Below, piece by piece: positions 16,158 to 26,415 of a stretch of DNA of 56,117 nt; the stretch's first letter is position 1; every line of letters starts with the position of its first letter. The notes under the pieces were generated by a model. The model was given only the letters and a program-made list of their open reading frames with translations. It did not search any database and was not told the origin of the DNA. The translations under genes were made by a program, and so were the position numbers. Source of the stretch: Thiomargarita sp. (GTDB lineage Bacteria > Pseudomonadota > Gammaproteobacteria > Beggiatoales > Beggiatoaceae); contig DYPD01000008.1 of NCBI GenBank assembly GCA_020720115.1, positions 1 through 56,117 on the forward strand. The letters are read 5' to 3'.

Positions 16158-17264
16158 ATGAAAGTCCAATTTCTCGATTTGAAAGCTCAGTATCAAAGTA
16201 TTCGTGATGAAGTCGCCATAGAACTGCAAAAAGTGTTAGACAGCACCGCCTTTGCGGGCGGTCCTTTTGTCGCTGAGTTTGAGAAAAATTTTGCCGCATT
16301 TTGCCAAGTTAAACATGCCATTGGCGTGAGCAACGGCACTGAAGCCCTGTGGGTCGCGCTACTGGCATTAGGCATCAAACCAGGCGATGAAGTCATTACC
16401 GCCGCCAACAGCTTTATTGCCACTGCTGAAGCCATTAGCTTTGTTGGTGCTACGCCCGTGTTTGTAGACGTAGATGAAACCTATTACAACCTAGACCCAA
16501 ACAAAATCGAAGCCGCCATTACAGAAAAAACCAAAGCCATTATTCCCGTGCATTTATACGGACAAATGGCAGATATGGACGCAATTATGGCGATTGCACA
16601 ACGGCATAATCTGGTCGTAGTGGAAGACGCCGCACAAGCACAAGGGGCTGAATACAAAGGTAAACCTGCCGGTTCTATCGGACACATTGGCTGCTTTAGC
16701 TTTTATCCAGGGAAAAACCTAGGCGCTTACGGCGAAGCCGGTGCTGTCACCACCAATGATGACGAGTTAGCCGCCTGGATGCGCATGTTCCGCGATCACG
16801 GGCAATCCAAAAAATATCACCACGACATCATCGGTTGGAATGCACGCATGGATGGTTTTCAAGGCGCCGTCTTGAATATCAAATTAAAATACTTAGCCGG
16901 TTGGAATGAATCACGCCGCATAAATGCTAAAAAATATAATGAGTTACTTGCAAATGTTGCAGGTGTTACGCTACCCACAGAAATGGACTGGGCAAAACAC
17001 ATTTATCATATTTATCCGATTTTGGTGGATAACCGTGATGCTTTGATGAGTTATTTGCAAGAACAAGGCATTGCCAGCGGCATTCACTATCCAGTGCCTT
17101 TGCACCTCACTGGCGCTTATGCGGCGGCGAATCAGGGCGTAGGGCAATGCCCGGTCACTGAGCGCATCACGCCGCGCTTGGTTTCTTTACCCATGTTTCC
17201 AGAATTGACCGAAGCGCAAATCAGCCTGACATGTGAGGCAATCAAACACTTTTTGCAGCAATAA
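16158..17264 (+). CDS. DegT/DnrJ/EryC1/StrS-family PLP sugar aminotransferase
   Basis: 368 residues with family hallmarks: 'IGVSNGTEALWVALLALGIK', 'GDEVITAANSFIATAEA', 'IIPVHLYGQMADMDAI', 'VVEDAAQAQGAEYKG' and the PLP-lysine block 'GCFSFYPGKNLGAYGEAG' (Lys near residue 187). Such enzymes aminate nucleotide-activated 3- or 4-keto sugars for O-antigen, capsule or glycoprotein glycans. The GKNLGAYGEAG form is most like WbpE/FdtB/QdtB-type enzymes, but the exact substrate cannot be read from sequence. ATG 16158 follows AAGGA. The gene stands alone between two terminators; rmlC and rmlD lie 10 kb away. Confidence 0.92.
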   Translation: MKVQFLDLKAQYQSIRDEVAIELQKVLDSTAFAGGPFVAEFEKNFAAFCQVKHAIGVSNGTEALWVALLALGIKPGDEVITAANSFIATAEAISFVGATPVFVDVDETYYNLDPNKIEAAITEKTKAIIPVHLYGQMADMDAIMAIAQRHNLVVVEDAAQAQGAEYKGKPAGSIGHIGCFSFYPGKNLGAYGEAGAVTTNDDELAAWMRMFRDHGQSKKYHHDIIGWNARMDGFQGAVLNIKLKYLAGWNESRRINAKKYNELLANVAGVTLPTEMDWAKHIYHIYPILVDNRDALMSYLQEQGIASGIHYPVPLHLTGAYAAANQGVGQCPVTERITPRLVSLPMFPELTEAQISLTCEAIKHFLQQ

Positions 17265-17300
17265 ACCAAGCCTGCTGTGGCTTTACAGTTTGGCTTTGGA

Positions 17301-17337
17301 AAGAGGACAACCAGGCACTGGCTGTCCTCTTTTAATT
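17301..17337 (+). terminator. Strong rho-independent terminator after the aminotransferase gene
   Basis: AAGAGGACA (17301-17309) pairs perfectly with TGTCCTCTT (17323-17331), with an inner CCAG/CTGG extension and a following TTTTAATTT tract. From here to 17640 no gene or further signal was recognised. Confidence 0.85.
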
Positions 17338-17640
17338 TCTGTTGACGCCTATGGCGCAGAGATTGCTGCCTAATGGCATGTAAAACACTGTCCGTCACAA
17401 AGTTTTCACATTTTTCTTATAGGCTTATCCATTAGGTTTGCGTACCCGACAGATAGCCAAAAGAATATTTGCCCTCTCGCACCAAGCCTTTTGCTGTGGA
17501 TTGTATTTTACGCGCTGCCAAAAGTGTGCACCTGTTTCTCTCTGAAAAGCACTGCTCACCCCGCCTAAATCTTGGCAGATTTCAGCACAGTGCCGCCCTG
17601 TTCCATGCCGCAGTTCTTGTTGCAAACCCCGGATTAATCT

Positions 17641-18984
17641 ATGAAAACGGCTGATACCATTGCTTCTTTGACACTTAAGATTCCTTCCATTAAACCAACC
17701 AATACGGTGAATGACGTTGCGCAATTGTTTTTAACTGATGATTTCAAACATTTACTATCACTGCCCATTGTGGATAAGGGTACGCCAGTCGGTTTAATTA
17801 GCCGTTATGATTTGAATAAAGTGTATTTGAAAATGTATGGGCGTGAATTATACGGACGCCAGCCTATTACCCAACTCATGACTAAAGCCGTGTCAGTGGA
17901 ACGCGAGCAACCCATTGAAGCTGCCAGCCAATTCATCACGCGCAATATACGTTTTCCAATTATGGAAGACTTTGTAATCACGGAAAATGGACAATATGTC
18001 GGCGTGGGAATTGTACTGGATTTGCTAAAGGCAATGGAAAGACGGGTATTGCTACGCACCAAAGAACTGTCTAAAGCCTATCAGAGCTTAAAAGAATCAC
18101 AGGCGCAATTAGTGCAGTCAGAGAAAATGGCGTCTTTAGGACAAATGGTGGCGGGTGTTGCGCATGAAATTAATACCCCTTTGGGTTATGTGCGTAATAA
18201 TGTGGAAGTCACGCAAAATCTGTTTGGGCAAACCAAAGCATTGCTAGAAAATTATGAACAACTCGTGGCATTGCTGATGGCTGAAACAATGGATGAAGAT
18301 GCACTTGGCGAACAATTAGGATTAGTCAGCGAAATGAGTGAACCTTTCCGAGAAGAGGGGTTGTTAGATTCAATGCAAGACCTATTCAAAGATTCTCTGT
18401 ATGGCGTTGATCAGATTTCAGAATTAGTGATGAATCTAAAGGATTTCAGTCGTTTGGATCAAGCAAGAACGGATAATGTAGACATCAATAAATGCCTCGA
18501 TAGTGCTTTGAATATTGGTAAAAATGTCCTCAAATATAAGGTGACCGTAAAAAAGCTTTATGGCGAATTGCCGCCGCTGAAATGTTCACCCTCGCAGCTT
18601 AATCAGGTCTTCTTAAACCTGCTAACCAATGCTGCGCAAGCCATTGAAGATAAAGGCACTATTTGGATTAAAACCTGGGCAGATGGGGGCTGGGTGCATG
18701 TCACAATCCAAGACAGCGGTAAGGGTATTGCGCCAGAAGTGATCAAAAAGATTTTCGATCCTTTTTTCACGACCAAACCCGTGGGAGAAGGCACAGGTTT
18801 GGGCTTATCCATCAGTTATAAAATTGTTGAGCAGCACAGTGGGCAGATTAAGGTTGCTTCCGAAATTGGCAAGGGTACTAAGTTTTTAATCAGTTTGCCG
18901 CTCAATCCTGAGTCGGTACAAAAAAATCCCGCCAGCACAGCAAGGCTTGATAGTAACGAAGTGACTGAACCAGAAGCGGATTAA
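17641..18984 (+). CDS. CBS-pair sensor histidine kinase
   Basis: 447 residues, cytoplasmic. Residues about 10-130 form a CBS pair ('HLLSLPIVDKGTPVGLISRY' and 'PIEAASQFITRNIRFPIMED'), then a coiled coil, a HisKA-like region with His 175 ('LGQMVAGVAHEINTPLGYVR'), an acidic helical insertion, and an HATPase with N box 'VFLNLLTNAAQAI', G1 'IQDSGKGIAP', F box 'FDPFFTTKPVGEG' and G2 'GTGLGLSI'. The H-box belongs to the HPK4-like (NtrB/DctB) type. It is the fused form of the CBS-plus-kinase arrangement at 2729-5543. The double-receiver protein 224 bp downstream is the likely partner. Confidence 0.9.
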   Translation: MKTADTIASLTLKIPSIKPTNTVNDVAQLFLTDDFKHLLSLPIVDKGTPVGLISRYDLNKVYLKMYGRELYGRQPITQLMTKAVSVEREQPIEAASQFITRNIRFPIMEDFVITENGQYVGVGIVLDLLKAMERRVLLRTKELSKAYQSLKESQAQLVQSEKMASLGQMVAGVAHEINTPLGYVRNNVEVTQNLFGQTKALLENYEQLVALLMAETMDEDALGEQLGLVSEMSEPFREEGLLDSMQDLFKDSLYGVDQISELVMNLKDFSRLDQARTDNVDINKCLDSALNIGKNVLKYKVTVKKLYGELPPLKCSPSQLNQVFLNLLTNAAQAIEDKGTIWIKTWADGGWVHVTIQDSGKGIAPEVIKKIFDPFFTTKPVGEGTGLGLSISYKIVEQHSGQIKVASEIGKGTKFLISLPLNPESVQKNPASTARLDSNEVTEPEAD

Positions 18985-19208
18985 GGCAGCTCTATTGCTT
19001 ATCGCTGACGAATGACTCGCGTTGTGTCATAATTTCGTGCTTGAAATCCTTTATACTATCGCTTGAGGTTTTCAGGATTATGGTATAAAACCAACTAAAT
19101 AAATGAGTTAGCAAATTCCTTGGTGTGTTAGGGATGACCCTTAGTTACCAAACCTGTCAATAAAAAAAGCTGGATTAAATGGATGCTTGATATAGCAGCG
19201 GAGTGTTT

Positions 19209-20183
19209 ATGAGTGATAAACCGACTATTTTGTTTGTCGATGACGAAGAACGTATTCTACGCTCTTTGAAAATGCTGTTTATGGGTACATTCAAGGTAAA
19301 AACCACCACTGACGGGCGGGAAGCCATTGAAATGCTGAAGCAGGAAACTGTGCATGTCCTGGTCAGCGATCAGCGTATGCCCAACATGACCGGTGTGGAG
19401 GTTTTGCGTGAAGCCCGTAATGTTTCTCCAAACACGATGCGCTTGCTATTGACCGGTTATTCCGATTTAGCAGCGATTGTCGGCTCGGTCAATGAAGGGG
19501 AAATTTTTCGCTACATCAATAAGCCTTGGAAAAGTGAAGAAATCAAAGCCATTGTCGAGCAAGCTGCGCAAATTGCCATACAACTGGGAAGTGCGTCTAA
19601 GAGTGCGCCAAGCAAACAGGTTGCTGCAAAAATTCAAGCTGAACCCAGTATTTCAGACGAAGCTGAAGGTTTAAAAATTTTGGTATTGGATGAAGAGCCT
19701 TCAACCTATGAAATCATTGAAGAACTCATTAAAGAGAGCAAAAACATTCATTGGAGCAAAAATGTTGAAGATGCCTTTGCTCATTTGAGCCAAGAAACTG
19801 TGGCGATTGTAGTGTCTGAAGTGCGTATTCAAGATGAAGACATTAGCGCCCCGTTGAAAACCCTGAAACGTTATAACCCCAATATTCTGACTCTGGTACT
19901 AACCTCTTTTCAAGACACTAAGTCTTTGATTGAATTGATTAACTATGGTCAAGTTTATCGCTTTCTGCCAAAGCCTATCCATAAAGGTTTGCTGGAAAAA
20001 AGTTTGCGTGCGGCTATGCAACATTATCGGGCAATGCAGGCGCGTCCAGAGCTTTTAATGCGCCATGTCGTTGAAAAACCTAAAGAAGCTGAAAGCACTG
20101 CGCATCGGATTTCAGATAAGGTGTTGGGTTATTTGAAAAAAATCCGCGCCCGCCGCCCCGATTCTTCTGAAGCAGTGCATTGA
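19209..20183 (+). CDS. Double-receiver response regulator, second receiver with Asp-to-Glu
   Basis: 324 residues from the ATG at 19209 (GGAG six bases upstream); the ORF track uses a GTG two codons earlier. REC1 is complete: acidic pair 'FVDDEER', phospho-acceptor Asp 54 ('LVSDQRMPNMTG'), 'LLTGY' and Lys 105 ('YINKPWK'). It resembles the N-terminal receiver of RpfG/CheY-like c-di-GMP regulators. REC2 (about 155-275) keeps the fold ('LVLDEEPSTYEIIEEL', 'LVLTSFQD', 'FLPKPIH') but has Glu at the acceptor ('VVSEVRIQDEDI'). No HD-GYP, HTH or enzyme domain follows, only a basic tail. Probably the partner of the CBS kinase upstream; the effector is unknown. Confidence 0.87.
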   Translation: MSDKPTILFVDDEERILRSLKMLFMGTFKVKTTTDGREAIEMLKQETVHVLVSDQRMPNMTGVEVLREARNVSPNTMRLLLTGYSDLAAIVGSVNEGEIFRYINKPWKSEEIKAIVEQAAQIAIQLGSASKSAPSKQVAAKIQAEPSISDEAEGLKILVLDEEPSTYEIIEELIKESKNIHWSKNVEDAFAHLSQETVAIVVSEVRIQDEDISAPLKTLKRYNPNILTLVLTSFQDTKSLIELINYGQVYRFLPKPIHKGLLEKSLRAAMQHYRAMQARPELLMRHVVEKPKEAESTAHRISDKVLGYLKKIRARRPDSSEAVH

Positions 20184-20275
20184 TTTATCGCTGTTTTAGC
20201 TGCTCTTCTGTTCTTCTCTAATCGCCATTGCTAACGCAGTTTATTAGCGGTGGCTTTTTTATTGCTCCTCGTTCA

Positions 20276-20572
20276 ATGAATTTCTATCGTTGGGAACAAG
20301 ATCAACTGTATTTGCAGGTGCAAGTTCAACCGCGTGCTAGTCAGGATGCTATTGTTGGCGAACATGGTGGGCGTTTGAAAATCCGCATCACAGCCCCGCC
20401 AGTAGAGGGTAAAGCCAATGCGCATTTAACCCAGTTTTTGGCAAAGACTTTCGCAGTACCGAACCGCCAGGTAAAGTTAATGAGCGGTATTAGTAGCAAA
20501 AACAAGGTGTTTGTCATTTCTGCACCGAAAAGTTTGCCGGCCGGCATTTTAGCGCATAAAAACTCAGGCTGA
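20276..20572 (+). CDS. yggU: DUF167/YggU family protein
   Basis: A 98-residue protein with the DUF167 pattern 'QVQPRASQDAIVGEHGGRLK', 'ITAPPVEGKANAHLTQFLAK' and 'LMSGISSKNKVFVI'. ATG 20276 gives the expected N-terminus; the ORF track start at 20228 adds 16 residues without support. The family folds as a small alpha/beta protein of unknown function and usually follows yggT/yggS; neither is here. The last nine bases overlap the convergent cyclase-like gene. Confidence 0.9.
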   Translation: MNFYRWEQDQLYLQVQVQPRASQDAIVGEHGGRLKIRITAPPVEGKANAHLTQFLAKTFAVPNRQVKLMSGISSKNKVFVISAPKSLPAGILAHKNSG

Positions 20573-22525
20573 TGCTGTCAACACATAAGCCCCTTGCGGA
20601 TTTTCCAGCGCGTAGCTGTTGCTGTCTTGCACATAGCGGCGGCAGCGATTGAGCAAGAGGCGGGTGGGCACGTCTTCCGTCCAATCTTCATGCAGGTTTT
20701 GCAAGGCTTGCAATGCCAAGCGGAAATTGTGTTCTTGCAAATAGCCTCGCGCAGTTTGAAAACGTTCAAGAAAATCAGTCTTTTGTACCACTTCATACTG
20801 GCTACGCGAGAGCACCTGGTAGATTTTTAGCTGTTCGGTGTGCCGACCGAGTTGCACCCAATCTAACTCACGGCAAGCCAGCAGCAGATCGCGGGCGGCG
20901 CTGTCTTTTTGTAGGCTCTCAAAGGTGCTTTGACTAATCAATAGCGCCGTGCCGTATTTTTTGCAGAGTTTTTCTAGGTTAGATGCCTGCCGAATGGGAT
21001 TACCGATTACGGAGTAATGCCGCCGATTTTCTGCGCCTACGTTGCCCGCGACCAGGCGTCCGGTATTGATGCCGATGCCAATTTTCCAGGTATGTCCACG
21101 CATTTTGCCGATTTCCAGATTAAACAGCAGTAGCGCCTCTTGCATTTTGCGGGCGGCGCGGATTGCTAACAGTGCGCTGCTTTGTTCTGGATTGTTTAAG
21201 CCAAACAGTGCTAATAGGTTGTCGCCGAAGTATTTGTCAATAAAGCCGTTGTGTGCGCTGACGCAAAAATCCATGCGGGTGAAGTAGTTGTTGAGCAATG
21301 CCAGGAGTTCGGGTCCCTCTGTGCTGGAGACCAGGTGGCTAAAATCGCGGATACCGGAAAAAAGTACGGTGGCATGGCGCTCTTCGCCAGCCGCATGGAG
21401 ATTTTGCTTCAGCATGGCTTCGGCAAGTTCTTTGGAAACCAGGGTTTCCATCATAGTGTGCAACTGTTGGCGCTCGCCAAGGGTGTGCATGACGCGATTA
21501 AAGGCGCGTCCCAGGCTGGCAAATTCGTCGTTGGAATAAATTTCGGTGCGGTATTGGTAATTTTCCTTTTCAATCTGTTCGGTTGCTGCCTGCAAGCCAT
21601 GCACCGAGCGTCGGATGTGGCGAAATAAGGGCTGAGCAATCAGCAAACCGAGCAACAGCAGAGCACCACTCATCAGTAACAGCTTAAATTCCAGGTGCGC
21701 AATCAGGCTTAAATGCGGTTTTGTCGGGCTTAAAAAGACATAGTAAGGGCTGCCAGCTTGCACTTGGCTAAAGGCATAAAACCAGGGTTCTGCACCTAAT
21801 TGAACGCTGCCATCGCCTGGTGATTCGCTGTTTGTTGCAAAGGCAACGGATAGCTGCTGGTGTAATTCGGTGCGCCAGCCGGCGGCGGTTTTTTCTGCCA
21901 GCCAACCGCTATCTATTTGAATTTTATTCTGATTAAACAACAACACCTCAAAACCTGTGTTGGCTTTGAGGGTTTCTAGGGTGTGGCGATTTTCTTCTTC
22001 CAACACCACCAGATAGCCTAAATACTGTTGTTTGGCAAACAAGGGGGCGCTGAGCAGATACAGGCTGCGCTGGGGCATATGCAGCCAAGCGGTGCTGAGT
22101 TGTTTTGGTGGCTGCACAGAAAATAGGGGTGGCTGTTGCGCTAGGCTATCCAGCAAAGGCTGTGCGGCGCTACTGGCAGCCCGCAACTGGGATTGAGCAT
22201 CATAGAGCAGTAGCTTCGGTAAGTGCGGATACTGCTGGGTGAAGCTGTCTAGGGGAGCCGGTTGTTGCGGCGTTGGGGTGCTGAGCTGCGTCAGCAATTG
22301 ATGCAAGACTGGGCTGCCTTGCAAAGCTTGCACAGTTTGCTGCAAGGACAAAAGTCGTGCTTGCTGTTGCTGCGCTTGCCATTTAGCTGCATGACGCAAG
22401 CCATGCTGCAAATGCTCCAGTAGGTGCGGTTTTAAGCTGTATTTCAGCAGTAACAGGATGCTGCCCACAGTCAAGCTAAGCAGGACAAGCATCACTAAGC
22501 TGAATTTATAACGCAGTGAAAACAC
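20564..22525 (-). CDS. Membrane-bound class III cyclase homologue with degenerate active site
   Basis: 653 residues: TM helix 9-28, a large periplasmic sensor (about 30-280), TM helix 283-300, HAMP (about 300-355), then a class III nucleotidyl cyclase fold (about 383-565) and a helical tail. Fold landmarks are clear: 'RHATVLFSGIRDFSHL', 'FIDKYFGDNLLALFG', 'KIGIGINTGRLVAGNVG' and 'HYSVIGNPIRQASNLEK'. Several catalytic positions are altered: the first metal Asp is Gly 391, the adenine-selecting Asp of GDxVN is Asn 509, the transition-state Asn is Arg 512 and the transition-state Arg is Asn 516; only Lys 431 and metal Asp 435 remain. Catalysis therefore looks unlikely, and a sensory role is more plausible. 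Confidence 0.85.
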   Translation of the reverse strand: MFSLRYKFSLVMLVLLSLTVGSILLLLKYSLKPHLLEHLQHGLRHAAKWQAQQQQARLLSLQQTVQALQGSPVLHQLLTQLSTPTPQQPAPLDSFTQQYPHLPKLLLYDAQSQLRAASSAAQPLLDSLAQQPPLFSVQPPKQLSTAWLHMPQRSLYLLSAPLFAKQQYLGYLVVLEEENRHTLETLKANTGFEVLLFNQNKIQIDSGWLAEKTAAGWRTELHQQLSVAFATNSESPGDGSVQLGAEPWFYAFSQVQAGSPYYVFLSPTKPHLSLIAHLEFKLLLMSGALLLLGLLIAQPLFRHIRRSVHGLQAATEQIEKENYQYRTEIYSNDEFASLGRAFNRVMHTLGERQQLHTMMETLVSKELAEAMLKQNLHAAGEERHATVLFSGIRDFSHLVSSTEGPELLALLNNYFTRMDFCVSAHNGFIDKYFGDNLLALFGLNNPEQSSALLAIRAARKMQEALLLFNLEIGKMRGHTWKIGIGINTGRLVAGNVGAENRRHYSVIGNPIRQASNLEKLCKKYGTALLISQSTFESLQKDSAARDLLLACRELDWVQLGRHTEQLKIYQVLSRSQYEVVQKTDFLERFQTARGYLQEHNFRLALQALQNLHEDWTEDVPTRLLLNRCRRYVQDSNSYALENPQGAYVLTASA

Positions 22526-22628
22526 GTCATTGTTCCTGTGGGGGCAAGACTCGGAAAAGACGAAAGTTCAGTGGTTAAGCAGCCGCGCCCTGCTTGATTT
22601 GAGGTAAACCCAAACAGCAGAAAAGCTG

Positions 22629-23138
22629 TTAGGCGGCATGAGTACTGGCAACAGTGGTCGTCATGAGTGCTTGCAACTGCTGTTCATAATCTGCCAGAAA
22701 ATAGCCATTCACTGACACATAATCGCGCATTCCGGTTAGCACTTCTTGCCATTCCTGCACGGTTTTGTGCGCAACATCCTGGCGCACGGGCAGCACCTTG
22801 TCAGATATACCTAAATCTAACGGTGGCGGTGCGTGCAAAATCAACTCCAGTGCTGCTAAATGCAGTTTTACCCAAGCATCCACCGCCTCTGGCGTGCTCT
22901 GCCGCAGGCTTTGCAGATAGGTTTGATGTTGCTGTTGTAACGCGGCAAGCTGACATTTTGCTGCTGCCAACCCGACTACGATTTTGGCTTTGTCGTGGGC
23001 GGATTGGTAGCCGTGTCCTCGGTCTAAACTTTCTTCTAAATCGCTCAGAGTACATTGGCAAGCTTGCAATGCAAGGCGTTGTTTTTCAAGCTGTTCAATA
23101 GCAGATTGGTGCATGGGTTTGATTCGTTTCCAACTCAT
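22629..23138 (-). CDS. Hypothetical helical protein downstream of purB
   Basis: 169 residues, not recognised. It is rich in Gln, Leu, Ala and His, with heptad-like stretches ('QSAIEQLEKQRLALQACQCT', 'CQLAALQQQHQTYLQSLRQS') suggesting a coiled coil. There is no signal peptide, TM helix or catalytic motif. The start is 23 bases after the purB stop on the same strand, so it may be expressed from the purB transcript. An alternative start at Met 9 is possible. Function unknown. Confidence 0.6.
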   Translation of the reverse strand: MSWKRIKPMHQSAIEQLEKQRLALQACQCTLSDLEESLDRGHGYQSAHDKAKIVVGLAAAKCQLAALQQQHQTYLQSLRQSTPEAVDAWVKLHLAALELILHAPPPLDLGISDKVLPVRQDVAHKTVQEWQEVLTGMRDYVSVNGYFLADYEQQLQALMTTTVASTHAA

Positions 23139-23161
23139 TTGCTTTATGCAAAGGTGTCAAT

Positions 23162-24547
<1,386 letters not shown>

Positions 24548-24590
24548 CTATCGCTGGTTTGAAGTAAAAAAGTAAAGCCTTAAGCCTTGA

Positions 24591-26243
24591 TTATTTATCT
24601 GGCAGGGGCGGTTCCCAGGCAGGTACGGTTTCTTTGGCTTGATTGAGCATGGCTTGGATGTCGCGGTTGTCTTTTTCCCACAACTGATCCAAAAGCTCGG
24701 TGGCAAGCTGTTCTGGGGCTTTCATGAGTACAGTGGCGGCAGCATAGAGCGCCTGCTGTACGGTTAATAATTCGGTATCATTTTCAAGCAAATCGTAATC
24801 GCTGATCAGCAAATGCAGATTTGCACAAAATAGCTTTTTACTGATCCAATCAAAGTTTAACAACAAGGATTTGAGTTCTGCCAGGCGTTTAGCGCCGAGC
24901 AAATGCCAACCCAGGTTTTGGTAAAAATAGCCGTCATCAGGTGCGCTACTCCAGCCTTGCTGCGCCAATCTGCCGTAAGCCGAGATCATGTGCAGATGGA
25001 GCTTGTCAAGATCGGAATTATCCTGGATGTAAGCATGTTGAAAAGCATGCAGGCTGATGTAATCGCCTTGCGGATGTGGGTGCAAATGCAGCAAGCCGGT
25101 TTCGGCAAATTGCTGGATGAGCTTTTGAATTTCCGCTGGTGGCAGGTTGAACATGTGTTGCCACAGCATACGAATGCTGTGCAAAGGGATGTGCGTGTAA
25201 TCAGCAAATACCGCCAACACTAAATAGCATTCGCCTTGCTCGCCGAGGCTTTCCAGATACAGATGCAACGTCATCATCAGATGATGATCGTAGCCTTCGG
25301 GAAATTCCCAGTCCTGGTCTTGCAAGCGTTCCAACAGATGCGCCCAAGCAATCGGTTTCTGCATGGCGGCTAAACTGGCGGTCAGTTGCAACGCCAGCGG
25401 ATTTTGTTGACAGCTTTGCACAATGGCGTCTAATTCTGCTGGCGGTTGATCTTCGCAATTGGCGCTGCTGAGCAGCAATCGCCCCGCTTGGGCGACGCTC
25501 AAGGCGGGCAGTTGAAAGCGGATCGCTTGACTGGCTTTGAAGCGCACGAAATCGTATAAATTCGGATTAACACAGGTAATCAGCACGCGGCAATTTGCAC
25601 CTAAGCTATTGATTGGCAAGATAGCGCCGAAATCTGGCACATCATCGAGAATAAACAAACAGGTACGGGCGGCAAACAGGTCTTGCATAAACTCAGTCGC
25701 CGTATCCAAATCAATGAAACCATGCGTGGTTTTACCCAGCGCCAGCGCAATGTCGGTGTAATGCTGGAACAAATGCGGCGCTTCTCCTAAGCCCAGCCAG
25801 AAAATCCCGTCTGGGAAGTGTTTTTGTACCTCGGCATCATGGGCTAAACGCGCTGCCAGCAGAGATTTACCCGTACCGCCAGGCGCATCAATCAGAATCG
25901 GGCTGTTTTGCGGATTAATGCCTTTCACTTGCAGCTTACTTTTAATCCCATCAAAGGCTGGTGTGTCTAAAATCAAATGCTTAGGCAGCGCAGGCACGAA
26001 AAACAGTTTTGAGTCTTGCTGCTTTTGCTGGGTTAAACCGGTCTTAAAGTTTTTCAGTTCTGGTTTTAATTCTTCCAGAGCAAACTCGATATTAGTGATA
26101 ATCTGTTGGGCAAGCTGGTCTTTTTGGGTAGCGTCAGAGAATTTTTCCAGGCTTTTTAAGTCACGCAGAACCTGGCTTAACAGGGTTTCGTAACGCTGTT
26201 CAAAAAATTGGATTTTTTCTTTTAAGAGTTGTTCCGTCATCAT
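24591..26243 (-). CDS. STAND NTPase, NB-ARC type, lacking a C-terminal sensor repeat domain
   Basis: 550 residues. Residues 1-85 are a charged coiled-coil-like helix. The NB-ARC core has a P-loop 119-128 ('DAPGGTGKSLLAARL'), Walker B 196-202 ('CLFILDDV'), RNBS-B-like 'ANCRVLITCVNPN' and a GLPL-like 'QQNPLALQLTASL'. A winged-helix/APAF-1-type helical region follows ('WEFPEGYDHHLMMTLHLYLE', 'VLAVFADYTHIPLHSIRMLW', 'LLLNFDWISKKL'). In bacterial NB-ARC/WD40 proteins this helical part leads directly into a WD40 propeller; here the protein stops after 'PAWEPPLPDK', with no propeller or TPR downstream. No enzymatic effector is visible at the N-terminus either. Possible roles are signalling or defence; neither is shown. 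Confidence 0.85.
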   Translation of the reverse strand: MMTEQLLKEKIQFFEQRYETLLSQVLRDLKSLEKFSDATQKDQLAQQIITNIEFALEELKPELKNFKTGLTQQKQQDSKLFFVPALPKHLILDTPAFDGIKSKLQVKGINPQNSPILIDAPGGTGKSLLAARLAHDAEVQKHFPDGIFWLGLGEAPHLFQHYTDIALALGKTTHGFIDLDTATEFMQDLFAARTCLFILDDVPDFGAILPINSLGANCRVLITCVNPNLYDFVRFKASQAIRFQLPALSVAQAGRLLLSSANCEDQPPAELDAIVQSCQQNPLALQLTASLAAMQKPIAWAHLLERLQDQDWEFPEGYDHHLMMTLHLYLESLGEQGECYLVLAVFADYTHIPLHSIRMLWQHMFNLPPAEIQKLIQQFAETGLLHLHPHPQGDYISLHAFQHAYIQDNSDLDKLHLHMISAYGRLAQQGWSSAPDDGYFYQNLGWHLLGAKRLAELKSLLLNFDWISKKLFCANLHLLISDYDLLENDTELLTVQQALYAAATVLMKAPEQLATELLDQLWEKDNRDIQAMLNQAKETVPAWEPPLPDK

Positions 26244-26317
26244 GTAAAGACTCCATTAAAAAGCTAAGTGCGGCTTGGTACAAGCAGGCGCAACGCGCCT
26301 TTTGGCAAAACCGATAT

Positions 26318-26325
26318 GGTATACT
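26318..26325 (+). promoter_or_regulatory. Candidate extended -10 promoter for rmlC-rmlD
   Basis: GGTATACT, preceded by T, gives an extended -10 (TGG-TATACT) about 90 bases upstream of rmlC; no good -35 is visible. Downstream in the leader is a small hairpin CTAGAC...GTCTAG. Moderate support only. Confidence 0.3.
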
Positions 26326-26415
26326 GCACCGGTCTTTTATGGATACCGATTTTTCTAAAGCGGGCTAGACAGGGTTACAGTCTAGCGATAAATTTTCAAG
26401 TTTAGGACTGCTTTT

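Noticed and set aside
20578-21639. Several ORFs of 60-125 aa within the cyclase-like gene
   Set aside because: Shadow frames of a well-supported 653-aa protein.
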